Assembly: GCA_945889545.1 (NCBI GenBank)
Contig: CAMDCC010000014.1
Coordinates: 1-21,593 of the forward strand
DNA from: Bifidobacterium breve
GTDB taxonomy: Bacteria > Actinomycetota > Acidimicrobiia > IMCC26256 > PALSA-555
Length of the DNA stretch: 21,593 nucleotides
Reading direction: 5' to 3'
The translations under genes and the position numbers were made by a program. The notes below the pieces were generated by a model, which made no database searches, was not told the origin of the DNA, and was given only the letters and a program-made list of their open reading frames with translations. Of this stretch, positions 1-8,381 are shown piece by piece (the stretch's first letter is position 1; every line of letters starts with the position of its first letter).

Positions 1-568
1 CGAGATCTCGGAGCAGCCTGATCACGCCATCGACCGCGACCTAGTCGAGCGAAGCCGTTGGCTCATCGGCGACGATGAGCGGCGGATCGAGCGCAAGCGC
101 GCGAGCGATCGCGACGCGCTGCTGCTGACCGCCCGACAGCTTGCCGGGCCGGTGGTGCATCCGGTCTTCGAGACCCACCTTGGCGAGCAGCTCTTCTGCC
201 CGAGCGCGCGCCGGATGGCGCGCAACTCCGGCGTTCCGCAGCGCCACGTAGACGTTCTCCCTCGCGGTGAGGCTCGGCACGAGGTTGAACGCCTGGAAGA
301 CCACGCCGACGGTGTGGCGGCGGTAGTTCGCGAGGTCCGGTCCTTTGAGCGCTGTCACCTCGGTGTCGCCAACATGGATCACGCCGGACGTGGGTGTGAG
401 GATGGACGCGAGCATCGAGAGCAACGTCGTCTTGCCGCAGCCACTGGCACCGAGCAACAGCGCAAGGGCGCCGGTTGCGAGATCAAGATCAAAGTGGTCG
501 AACGGGCGCACGATGTAGCCACCGCTCGAGTACTCCATCGTGAGGTCGCGAATTCGGATGTCGGGCAT
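1..568 (-). pseudogene. ABC exporter ATP-binding subunit (LolD/DevA/MacB type), interrupted by an in-frame TAG; 3' end outside window
   Basis: This is the nucleotide-binding subunit of an ABC exporter working with the permease encoded just upstream. From ATG 566-568 the protein shows Walker A GASGCGKT (residues 40-47), Q-loop Gln92, signature LSGGQ (144-148), Walker B ending ADEP (167-170) and D-loop ASLD (172-175). Immediately after ASLD comes TAG (41-43). The frame then stays open to the window edge and still reads like the family (V-A-V-D-G-V-I-R-L-L-R-D-L). In related ATPases I recall an aromatic residue, often Tyr, after the D-loop, so one base change TAC to TAG would explain the stop. 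The H-loop would lie beyond it, so the 175-residue product should be inactive unless the stop is read through or is a sequence error. The start is fixed by a GGAGGA ribosome site (minus strand, 574-579) and by a one-base TGATG overlap with the permease stop. Confidence 0.85.
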
Positions 569-1614
569 CAGCTTCCTCCGAACGCGACCGCGGGATCGGT
601 CGTGAGCGCGCGGCGCACACCCGCAAGGCTGGCGAGCACTCCGACCAACAGGCTGATCACGACGAGCTGCGTGATGCCGCTCACCCCGAGCTGGGACGGA
701 AAGGGCAAGCCGAGTCCGACGACCCGCGACACGCCGAGCGCCAGCGCCGCGGCCGCGAGCGATACGAACACGGCTTGGAGCACGAGCCCGCCAACGATGA
801 CGCGCGACGGCGCGCCAGTGGCCTTGAAGACGGCGAAGTCGCGCAGGCGCTCGAGCGCCGAGAGGTACACGATAAGCCCGATGATCCCGGCAGCGATGAG
901 CCACAACAGCGAAGCCGTCACAACGATCGATTGCACGCCGGCAGCGAGTGGGCGATTCAGATCGTCTTCCACTTCGGTGTTGGTGAGCGCAGCCAGGCTC
1001 TTCGGGAGGCGCTGCGCGTGGCCCTCGACGGCGATCCCCATCGCGAGCGGCTGTCCTTTGAACACAAGCTCCTGAGCGTCGGGTAACCCAATGAACACGG
1101 TCGGGTTCCCGAAGTAGTAGCGACCGCCCGAGGTCTGACCGACCACCTTGAAAGCCTTGCCGCCGATGACCAGGCGAACGCCGAGCTCGGCGTTCACGCC
1201 ATCACCGATCACCGCCTCGCCCGGAGCGCGCACCGCCCGACCGGCGCTGAGCGAAGGGCTTCCGAGCCCGCCGAGCACATGGCCAACGAGGTTCGCGTCC
1301 TTGATCGGATCGGTCGCGACCACAGTGCGGCTGAGCACGACCGGGTCGGCGTTCTTCACACCCGGTGCATTTCGCACTTCATCGGCTGTGGACGCGTCGA
1401 GGACGCGAGTCGTCGTGAACGGACCGGTCGCTCCGCGCGCCACGACCCACTCATCAGCGCCGAAGTTGGCCACGATCTCTGGGGTCTCACGCTGCACCGC
1501 GCGGCGCATACCGTCGATGGCGAGGGCGATCCCGAACACCAGAGCCGTGACGACGATGGCGATGACGAAGCGGCGCGAACGAAACTCGAGATTCCGTGCG
1601 CTGATCAGCCACAT
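568..1614 (-). CDS. ABC transporter permease, FtsX/MacB/DevC type
   Basis: Membrane subunit of an ABC exporter of the FtsX/MacB superfamily, 348 residues. One N-terminal membrane segment (about 16-34) is followed by an extracytoplasmic domain of roughly 190 residues and then three membrane segments (about 230-252, 273-296, 314-333). This is the usual MacB_PCD plus FtsX layout. The cytoplasmic loop E-R-L-R-D-F-A-V-F-K-A-T-G-A (255-268) is the typical coupling-helix region that docks on the ATPase. The ATG at 1612-1614 is preceded by a G-rich stretch (GGGGGGAC on the minus strand) at acceptable spacing. Its stop shares one base with the ATPase start, so the two are translationally coupled. The substrate cannot be told; DevC/MacB relatives export lipids, peptides or lipoproteins. 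It diverges from pgi with 51 bases between the starts. Confidence 0.88.
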   Translation of the reverse strand: MWLISARNLEFRSRRFVIAIVVTALVFGIALAIDGMRRAVQRETPEIVANFGADEWVVARGATGPFTTTRVLDASTADEVRNAPGVKNADPVVLSRTVVATDPIKDANLVGHVLGGLGSPSLSAGRAVRAPGEAVIGDGVNAELGVRLVIGGKAFKVVGQTSGGRYYFGNPTVFIGLPDAQELVFKGQPLAMGIAVEGHAQRLPKSLAALTNTEVEDDLNRPLAAGVQSIVVTASLLWLIAAGIIGLIVYLSALERLRDFAVFKATGAPSRVIVGGLVLQAVFVSLAAAALALGVSRVVGLGLPFPSQLGVSGITQLVVISLLVGVLASLAGVRRALTTDPAVAFGGS

Positions 1615-1653
1615 GATGGTTCAGTCCCCCCGGTACCCAACAAGCAGGGACAG

Positions 1654-1659
1654 TACCGT
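1654..1659 (+). promoter_or_regulatory. Candidate -10 box of the pgi operon (leaderless start)
   Basis: TACCGT fits TANNNT and lies 6 bases before the chosen GTG start of pgi, which would put transcription initiation at or next to the start codon. No convincing -35 box is seen. The only purine-rich site (AGGGA, 1646-1650) is 15 bases from the start, too far for normal ribosome binding. The same arrangement recurs at several other operon-first genes in this window. Confidence 0.4.
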
Positions 1660-1665
1660 GGCCGC

Positions 1666-3315
<1,650 letters not shown>

Positions 3316-3316
3316 T

Positions 3317-3365
3317 TTCGTGGCGATGACTTCGTGGCGATGACTTCGTGGCGATGACATCGTGG
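3317..3365 (+). repeat. 14-bp tandem repeat between pgi and gnd
   Basis: Three identical copies of TTCGTGGCGATGAC (3317-3330, 3331-3344, 3345-3358) are followed by a half copy (ATCGTGG, 3359-3365). A degenerate copy upstream contains the pgi stop codon. The array fills most of the 63-base gap and ends just before the gnd ribosome site. Such arrays change copy number by slippage, which here would alter the pgi-gnd spacing without changing either protein. Confidence 0.9.
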
Positions 3366-3378
3366 TGAGGAGGGGTTC

Positions 3379-4392
3379 ATGCAGCTCGGGATGATCGGGC
3401 TCGGTCGGATGGGCGCCAATCTTGTTCGCCGGCTGATGCTTGATGGCCACGAATGCGTGGCATACGACGTGAACGCGGCAGCGGTGCAGACCCTCGAGGG
3501 TGAGGGAGCAACCGGCGCCAACACGCTCGAAGACTTCGTGCAGAAGCTCTCCAAGCCACGCGCGATCTGGATCATGGTGCCCGCTGGCGTCGTCGAAGCG
3601 ACGCTCCAACAGCTCGTGCCGCTGCTCGACAAGGGCGACATCGTGATCGACGGCGGCAACTCCTATTACCACGACGACATCCGCCGAGCGAAGGACCTTG
3701 CGACCAAGGGTGTGCACTACGTCGACATCGGCACGAGTGGCGGCGTGTTCGGTCTCGAGCGCGGCTTCTGTCTCATGATCGGTGGCGAGGACGACGTCGT
3801 CGCGCATCTCGAGCCGCTGCTCGCCGCAATCGCGCCCGGCGTGGATGCCGCGCCGCGCACTCCCGGCCGCACGGGTACCCCAACATCGGCCGAGCAGGGC
3901 TACCTGCACTGCGGGCCCAACGGTGCCGGCCACTTCGTGAAGATGGTGCACAACGGGATCGAGTACGGACTCATGGCCGCGTACGCCGAAGGACTCAACG
4001 TCCTGCACCACGCCAACGCGGGCAGCGAGACGCGCGACGTCGACGCTGAGACCACACCCCTGCGCAACCCCGAGCTGTACCAGTACGACCTCGACGTTCC
4101 GGCGATCTCCGAGGTGTGGCGGCGCGGCAGCGTGGTCGCGTCGTGGCTTCTCGACCTCACTGCGCACGCGCTCAGCGAGTCGCCCACGCTCGACGATTTC
4201 GAGGGCCGCGTATCGGATTCAGGCGAAGGCCGCTGGACCGTGCTCGCCGCCGTCGACGAAGGTGTCTCGGTGCCCGTGCTCAGCACCGCGCTCTACTCGC
4301 GCTTCGAGTCACGCGGAGAGGCCGACTACGCGAATCGGATCCTCTCGGCGATGCGCAAGGAATTCGGCGGGCACGACGAGAAGTCGAAGTAG
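3379..4392 (+). CDS. gnd: 6-phosphogluconate dehydrogenase, decarboxylating, short (GntZ/YqeC-like) type
   Basis: Oxidatively decarboxylates 6-phosphogluconate to ribulose 5-phosphate. At 337 residues it belongs to the short bacterial type, not the roughly 470-residue E. coli type. Features: Rossmann motif GLGRMG (7-12); Asp30 at the end of the second strand; DGGNS (91-95); substrate motif GTSGG (118-122); and the catalytic stretch KMVHNGIEYG with Lys188 and Asn192. In this family an acidic residue at the Asp30 position usually goes with NAD rather than NADP, so NAD use is a reasonable inference. ATG 3379 has a strong GAGGAGGGG ribosome site (3367-3375). zwf follows after 18 bases, so the first and third enzymes of the oxidative pentose phosphate branch are made together; a lactonase gene is not in the cluster. 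Confidence 0.94.
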   Translation: MQLGMIGLGRMGANLVRRLMLDGHECVAYDVNAAAVQTLEGEGATGANTLEDFVQKLSKPRAIWIMVPAGVVEATLQQLVPLLDKGDIVIDGGNSYYHDDIRRAKDLATKGVHYVDIGTSGGVFGLERGFCLMIGGEDDVVAHLEPLLAAIAPGVDAAPRTPGRTGTPTSAEQGYLHCGPNGAGHFVKMVHNGIEYGLMAAYAEGLNVLHHANAGSETRDVDAETTPLRNPELYQYDLDVPAISEVWRRGSVVASWLLDLTAHALSESPTLDDFEGRVSDSGEGRWTVLAAVDEGVSVPVLSTALYSRFESRGEADYANRILSAMRKEFGGHDEKSK

Positions 4393-4410
4393 ACGGAGAA
4401 GTAGGCGACC

Positions 4411-5799
4411 ATGGCCAAGCCCGCGCCGTCCGACGCGATCGTGTTCTTCGGCATGACCGGCGACCTCGCGCACAAGAAGATCTTCCCCGCGCTCTACAAC
4501 ATGGCCAAGCGCGGCGAATTGCACGTGCCCGTAGTCGGCGTCGCCTCGTCACCCTGGAACATCGAACAGCTGCGCGACCGCGCCCGCGACGCCATCGAAC
4601 AGCACGGTGGTGGTGTTGACGACGAGAAGGCGTTCGGCCACCTCGCCGAGATGCTCGACTACGTGTCGGGCGACTACAAGGACATCGAGACGTTCAAAAC
4701 GCTCGGCGAGCGCTTGCGCAGCTCGCAGCGGCCCGCGTTCTACTTCGCGGTCCCACCGAGTCTCTTTCCTGTCGTCACCGAGAACTTGGGGAAGGCCAAC
4801 TGCGCCAAGAACGGCCGCGTCATCGTGGAGAAGCCGTTTGGTCGCGATCTTGCGTCGGCGAAGTCACTCAACGACGCGCTCCATTCGGTGTTTCCCGAGT
4901 CGGCCATCTTCCGCATCGACCACTACCTCGGCAAGGAGGCGATCCAGAACCTGCTCTACTTCCGGTTCGCCAACTCGTTCCTCGAGCCGATCTGGAACCG
5001 CAACTACGTGCGCCAGGTGCAGATCACCCTGGCTGAGGACTTTGGCGTCGACGGGCGGGGCCGCTTCTACGAGGAGGTGGGTGCGCTGCGCGACGTGGTG
5101 CAGAACCATCTGCTGCAGACCGTGGCGCTATTGGCAATGGAGCCGCCCGTCGGCCCTGAGTCAGAAGACCTCCGTGACGCCAAGGAGAAGGTGTTCGGCG
5201 CGATGCGTGGTCTCACCCGCGCCGACCTCGTACGCGGCCAGTTCGACGGATACCGCGACGAAGAGGGCGTCGCGAACGACTCCGATGTGGAGACCTATGC
5301 CGCGGTTCGAGTGTTCGTCGACTCGTGGCGATGGGCCGGGGTGCCGTGGTACATCCGCGCGGGCAAGAACCTGCCGGTCACGTGCACCGAAGTTCGAGTT
5401 GAGCTCCACCGCCCGCCCCAACGCGTCTTCGCCCAATACGAAGAGCTCCCGCGCGACACGAACTACTTCCGGTTCCGTCTGAACCCCGAAGTGCAGATCG
5501 CGCTTGAGGCACGGGTGAAGAAGCCAGGTGAGAGCTTCATGGGCCAACCGATCGAGCTCGCGTTCACCGAACACCACCCCGACGAGATGACCGCCTACGA
5601 GCGCTTGATCGGCGATGCGCTCGACGGCGAGAACCTGCTCTTCGCGCGCGAAGACGGCGTGGAAGAGGCGTGGCGGGTGGTCGACGACGTTCTCGTGAAC
5701 CACGACCGTGCGTATCCGTACAAGCCGCATACCTGGGGGCCGGCGCAGGCCGAAGGGCTCGTCAAGGACCCCGACGGCTGGCACGACCCGAGGGTGTGA
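4411..5799 (+). CDS. zwf: Glucose-6-phosphate 1-dehydrogenase
   Basis: Oxidises glucose 6-phosphate to 6-phosphogluconolactone, the committed NAD(P)H-producing step of the pentose phosphate pathway. The 462 residues contain the nucleotide motif G-M-T-G-D-L-A (14-20) followed by H-K-K, EKPFG (140-144), the active-site signature RIDHYLGKE (168-176) and the conserved Q-N-H-L-L-Q with putative catalytic His233. The C-terminal half is the normal substrate-binding domain. Length is slightly short for the family (about 480-510) but no block is clearly missing. ATG 4411 follows GGAG (4395-4398) at 12 bases. The stop overlaps the next gene's start in a GTGA tetranucleotide, so the ROK kinase is translationally coupled to zwf. 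Confidence 0.96.
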   Translation: MAKPAPSDAIVFFGMTGDLAHKKIFPALYNMAKRGELHVPVVGVASSPWNIEQLRDRARDAIEQHGGGVDDEKAFGHLAEMLDYVSGDYKDIETFKTLGERLRSSQRPAFYFAVPPSLFPVVTENLGKANCAKNGRVIVEKPFGRDLASAKSLNDALHSVFPESAIFRIDHYLGKEAIQNLLYFRFANSFLEPIWNRNYVRQVQITLAEDFGVDGRGRFYEEVGALRDVVQNHLLQTVALLAMEPPVGPESEDLRDAKEKVFGAMRGLTRADLVRGQFDGYRDEEGVANDSDVETYAAVRVFVDSWRWAGVPWYIRAGKNLPVTCTEVRVELHRPPQRVFAQYEELPRDTNYFRFRLNPEVQIALEARVKKPGESFMGQPIELAFTEHHPDEMTAYERLIGDALDGENLLFAREDGVEEAWRVVDDVLVNHDRAYPYKPHTWGPAQAEGLVKDPDGWHDPRV

Positions 5800-6671
5800 C
5801 ACCCGTTCTCGCCGTCGATCTCGGCGGCACCAACATGCGCGTCGCGGTGGTGGATGAGGCCGGGGTGATCGTCGACCGCGATCACGCAACCACACCGCAC
5901 GACGCAGCGACGATCGCACCGTTCCTCGACCTCATTGCACGCTTCCGCAAGGAACACAACGTGGCCCACGCGGTCGTCGGCGTCCCCGGTCGGGTGGACC
6001 ACATCGGCGGCCGGCTCCTCCACGCGCCGAACCTGCCGCCGGCCTGGCTCGACCAGATCACTCGGAACGCGTTGCAAGACGCGCTCGAGGTAACGGTGAC
6101 GTTGGCGAATGACGCGGATGTCGCCGCGGTGGGCGAGGCGTACTTCGGCGCCGGCCGAGGGTACGACGACGTGGTGTACGTGACGGTCTCGACGGGTGTT
6201 GGTGCCGGCGCGGTCATCGGTGGTCGAGTGGTGCTGCCCAGCCGTTCCGGCGTCGAGGTCGGCCACACCGTGATCGACCGGCGCGCCGCCGTTGCGGACG
6301 CGCCCGCAACGGTCGAAGGGCTCGGTTCGGGTACTGCGCTCGCGCGGCTCGCGGCCGAGCGTGGCATCGACGCCCGTGGCCCAGAGCTCGCGGCCATGGT
6401 CCGCGATGGCGACGCCACCGCACGCGCCGTATGGGACGAGGCGATGGAAGCCGGCGGCATCGGCATCGCCAACCTCGTGCACCTGTTCGCACCTACCGTG
6501 GTCGTTGTGGGCGGCGGCGTCGGGCGGAATCTTGACTTGGTGCTCCAACCAGTCCGCGACGCCATCGAGCGGTACGGGCCCAAGGGCCCACCCCCAGATG
6601 TCGTCGCTGCGGCGCTTGGCGACGACCCCGGATTGATCGGCGCGGCTGCGTGGCCGCGCGCGACGGCGTAG
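5796..6671 (+). CDS. ROK-family sugar kinase, probable glucokinase
   Basis: Probably phosphorylates glucose to glucose 6-phosphate, feeding both pgi and zwf of the same operon. The 291 residues show the ROK/hexokinase ATPase fold: phosphate-1 motif V-D-L-G-G-T-N (7-13), A-N-D-A with catalytic Asp106, phosphate-2 motif STGVGAG (132-138), E-V-G-H (154-157) and a late G-G-G-V-G adenosine motif. The CxCGxxGCxE zinc motif that typifies ROK proteins is absent: after G-H-T-V-I-D the corresponding stretch has no cysteine, although the Glu of that motif seems kept (Glu174). There is no N-terminal helix-turn-helix, so it is an enzyme, not a ROK repressor. GTG 5796 overlaps the zwf stop by four bases. 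Sugar specificity is inferred from context; another hexose or N-acetylated sugar is possible. Confidence 0.85.
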   Translation: MTPVLAVDLGGTNMRVAVVDEAGVIVDRDHATTPHDAATIAPFLDLIARFRKEHNVAHAVVGVPGRVDHIGGRLLHAPNLPPAWLDQITRNALQDALEVTVTLANDADVAAVGEAYFGAGRGYDDVVYVTVSTGVGAGAVIGGRVVLPSRSGVEVGHTVIDRRAAVADAPATVEGLGSGTALARLAAERGIDARGPELAAMVRDGDATARAVWDEAMEAGGIGIANLVHLFAPTVVVVGGGVGRNLDLVLQPVRDAIERYGPKGPPPDVVAAALGDDPGLIGAAAWPRATA

Positions 6672-6674
6672 ACC

Positions 6675-7094
6675 ATGCGTGTGGAACCCGTCCCTACCCC
6701 GAGCGCGAAGGCCGTCGGCCCGTACTCACCCGCGGTACGCGCCGGCGACTGGATCGTTGTTTCAGGCCAGATCGGTATTGACCCGGCCACCGGAACGCTG
6801 GTTGTGGGAGGCGTGGAAGCCCAGGCCCGACAGGCGCTCGCGAATCTCACCGCCATTCTCGGAGATTGCGGCTGCGACTGGGAACAGGTCGCCAAGGTCA
6901 CGGTGTTCGTTGCCGCAGAGAGCCAGCAATCCATGGCTCAGCAATCCATGCCCCAGATCAACGCCGTATACAGCGACGTGGTCGGTGAGCACCGGCCCGC
7001 GCGCAGCACCGTCGGAGTCGCGTGGCTCCCGATGGGTGCCGCGTTCGAGATCGAAGCCTGGGTGTACAAGCCACAGATCAGACCGGAGGCCTGA
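6675..7094 (+). CDS. ridA: RidA (YjgF/UK114) family enamine/imine deaminase
   Basis: RidA proteins hydrolyse reactive 2-aminoacrylate-type enamines/imines to ketoacids and ammonia, protecting PLP enzymes. The 139 residues include the family signatures G-P-Y-S-P-A (15-20), S-G-Q-I (30-33) and R-P-A-R-S-T-V (107-113). Arg110 and Glu125 match the catalytic Arg105 and Glu120 of E. coli RidA, so deaminase activity is expected. The start is three bases after the kinase stop with no strong ribosome site, suggesting coupled translation. Residues 84-93 read Q-Q-S-M-A-Q-Q-S-M-P because of a 15-bp in-frame tandem duplication (6924-6953), which adds five residues to a surface helix region compared with usual family members. 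Confidence 0.92.
   Translation: MRVEPVPTPSAKAVGPYSPAVRAGDWIVVSGQIGIDPATGTLVVGGVEAQARQALANLTAILGDCGCDWEQVAKVTVFVAAESQQSMAQQSMPQINAVYSDVVGEHRPARSTVGVAWLPMGAAFEIEAWVYKPQIRPEA
6924..6953 (+). repeat. 15-bp in-frame duplication inside ridA
   Basis: CAGCAATCCATG occurs at 6924-6935 and again at 6939-6950, a period of 15 bases. The units are CAGCAATCCATGGCT and CAGCAATCCATGCCC. The frame is kept, giving a repeated Q-Q-S-M block. Confidence 0.9.
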
Positions 7095-7099
7095 AACGA

Positions 7100-7510
7100 G
7101 TGAGCGACGAGACACGCGAGATCGCCAAGACCGAAGACGAATGGCAACACGAGCTGTCCCCCGAGCAGTACCAGGTGCTGCGGCGCGCGGGCACCGAGCC
7201 CGCGTTCACCGGCCAGTACTGGGACTGTCACGACGACGGCGTGTACCGATGCGCAGCGTGCGGTGCCGAGCTGTTCGACGCCACGACCAAGTTCGAGTCC
7301 GGGACCGGCTGGCCGAGCTTCACGGAGCCGATGGTCGCCGACGCGGTCGAGCTGAAGTCCGACACCACGCATGGGATGCGGCGCACCGAGGTTGTCTGCC
7401 GTCGGTGTGGTGGCCACCTCGGCCACGTCTTCGACGACGGGCCGGGCGAGAACGGGCAGCGCTACTGCATCAACTCGCTGTCGCTCGATCTCGCGCCCCG
7501 AAACGGCTAG
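7100..7510 (+). CDS. msrB: Peptide-methionine (R)-S-oxide reductase MsrB
   Basis: Reduces the R form of methionine sulfoxide in proteins, a cytoplasmic oxidative-damage repair enzyme recycled by thioredoxin. The 136 residues are complete for MsrB. They show two CxxC zinc pairs (Cys51/Cys54 and Cys100/Cys103), G-W-P-S-F (70-74), G-H-L-G-H-V-F-D-D-G-P (105-115) and the active-site R-Y-C-I-N-S with nucleophile Cys123. GTG 7100 is chosen over upstream in-frame starts because a GGAGG site (7085-7089) sits 10 bases before it and because upstream codons overlap ridA. It is the last gene of the plus-strand operon and converges on the tRNA-Leu gene with a 33-base gap. No clear hairpin terminator is seen there. 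Confidence 0.96.
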   Translation: MSDETREIAKTEDEWQHELSPEQYQVLRRAGTEPAFTGQYWDCHDDGVYRCAACGAELFDATTKFESGTGWPSFTEPMVADAVELKSDTTHGMRRTEVVCRRCGGHLGHVFDDGPGENGQRYCINSLSLDLAPRNG

Positions 7511-7543
7511 AGAAGGAAGCGGCCGGAGCTCTTCGTACGCGAG

Positions 7544-7627
7544 TGGGCGAGGGGGGACTTGAACCCCCACATCCTTTCGGACACAGGCACCTGAAGCCTG
7601 CGCGTCTGCCAATTCCGCCACTCGCCC
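7544..7627 (-). tRNA. tRNA-Leu (anticodon CAG)
   Basis: The minus strand folds into a class II tRNA. The acceptor stem is GGGCGAG paired with CTCGCCC, with discriminator A at 7544. The anticodon stem CAGGC/GCCTG flanks loop TTCAGGT with anticodon CAG, a long variable arm (TGTCCGAAAGGAT) follows, and the T arm is GGGGG-TTCAAGT-CCCCC. The D loop contains the usual GG. A 3' CCA is not encoded. Confidence 0.96.
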
Positions 7628-7661
7628 GGAGTCGCCGTATTTGGCGACGAGTGGACCGCCG

Positions 7662-7667
7662 ATCGTA
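7662..7667 (-). promoter_or_regulatory. Candidate -10 box for tRNA-Leu
   Basis: TACGAT on the minus strand ends 34 bases before the mature tRNA 5' end. The same hexamer lies upstream of tRNA-Ala in this window. A 6-bp hairpin (GTCGCC/GGCGAC, 7631-7648) lies between box and tRNA. No good -35 is visible, so this is tentative. Confidence 0.35.
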
Positions 7668-7706
7668 CCAGCGGCCTGCGAACACGCGAGGTGGAGGGCC
7701 TCGTCG

Positions 7707-7712
7707 TACAAT
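7707..7712 (+). promoter_or_regulatory. Candidate -10 box of the fhaA-pknB operon (leaderless start)
   Basis: TACAAT is a near-perfect -10 and ends 7 bases before GTG 7720, so the first transcribed base would be the start codon. No -35 match and no ribosome site at useful distance are seen. The 92-base gap is shared with the divergent tRNA-Leu gene. Confidence 0.55.
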
Positions 7713-7719
7713 CGCTCCC

Positions 7720-8370
7720 GTGGGAATCCAGGGATTCGAGCGCCGACTCGAGAAGTTGGTCGAGGGCACGTTCGGCAAAGCGTTCCGAAGTGGGCTGCAA
7801 CCTGTTGAGGTGGGCCGCAAGGTCACCCGTGCGCTCGACGCCGAGCGCGCGATGGGTGTCGACGGGGTGCCGATCGCGCCGAACAACATCGGCGTGTACC
7901 TCTCACCGGCCGACTTCGAGCGCTTCTCGGCCTTTGCCGATGCGCTGGCGCGCGAGCTTGCTGAAGCTGCTCGCGAGCACGCTCGCGACGAGGGCTACCA
8001 CTTCGTGGGTCCCGTCACCGTCACACTCGTCTCCGACGATGAGCTGCGCGACGGCGAATGCGATATCGCCGCCGAGGTGCACGAAGGCAACCGCGTGGGC
8101 TCACTCGTGCTGCCCGACGGCCGCCGGTACCCGCTCGCCGAGAAGCCGGTCGTGCTCGGCCGCATGTCCGACTGCGACATCGTGCTCGCCGACCCTCGAG
8201 CATCGCGTCAACACGCCGAGATCCAACCGGTCGGCCACGGCTTCGTCCTCTCCGACATGGGCTCGATGAACGGCACGGTCGTGAACGGCACGCCCGTCCG
8301 CGAGCACCAGTTGACCGACGGCGACGAGATCCGTGTCGGGAGCACCGTCCTGCACTTCGAGGCGTCGTAA
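7720..8370 (+). CDS. fhaA: FhaA-like protein: DUF3662 domain plus FHA domain
   Basis: A cytoplasmic phosphothreonine-reading protein of the kinase/cell-wall cluster. In mycobacteria FhaA binds phosphorylated partners including MviN and links PknB signalling to peptidoglycan precursor export. The 216 residues comprise an N-terminal DUF3662 domain (about 1-115; opening G-I-Q-G-F-E-R-R-L-E) and a C-terminal FHA domain (about 128-214). The FHA domain has its key residues: L-G-R (146-148), S-R-Q-H (162-165) and S-M-N-G-T-V-V-N-G (182-190). The long disordered linker of the roughly 527-residue mycobacterial protein is missing; only about 15 residues separate the domains. GTG 7720 begins at the conserved N-terminus and has a -10-like TACAAT 7 bases upstream, suggesting a leaderless mRNA. 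Confidence 0.93.
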   Translation: MGIQGFERRLEKLVEGTFGKAFRSGLQPVEVGRKVTRALDAERAMGVDGVPIAPNNIGVYLSPADFERFSAFADALARELAEAAREHARDEGYHFVGPVTVTLVSDDELRDGECDIAAEVHEGNRVGSLVLPDGRRYPLAEKPVVLGRMSDCDIVLADPRASRQHAEIQPVGHGFVLSDMGSMNGTVVNGTPVREHQLTDGDEIRVGSTVLHFEAS

Positions 8371-8381
8371 CTCTGTTCGCT

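Noticed and set aside
1279..1665. N-terminal extension of pgi
   Set aside because: The frame is open, but the region is the coding sequence of the divergent permease and the extra residues match nothing in Pgi.
3317..3365. CRISPR array
   Set aside because: Repeats are 14 bp and contiguous without spacers.
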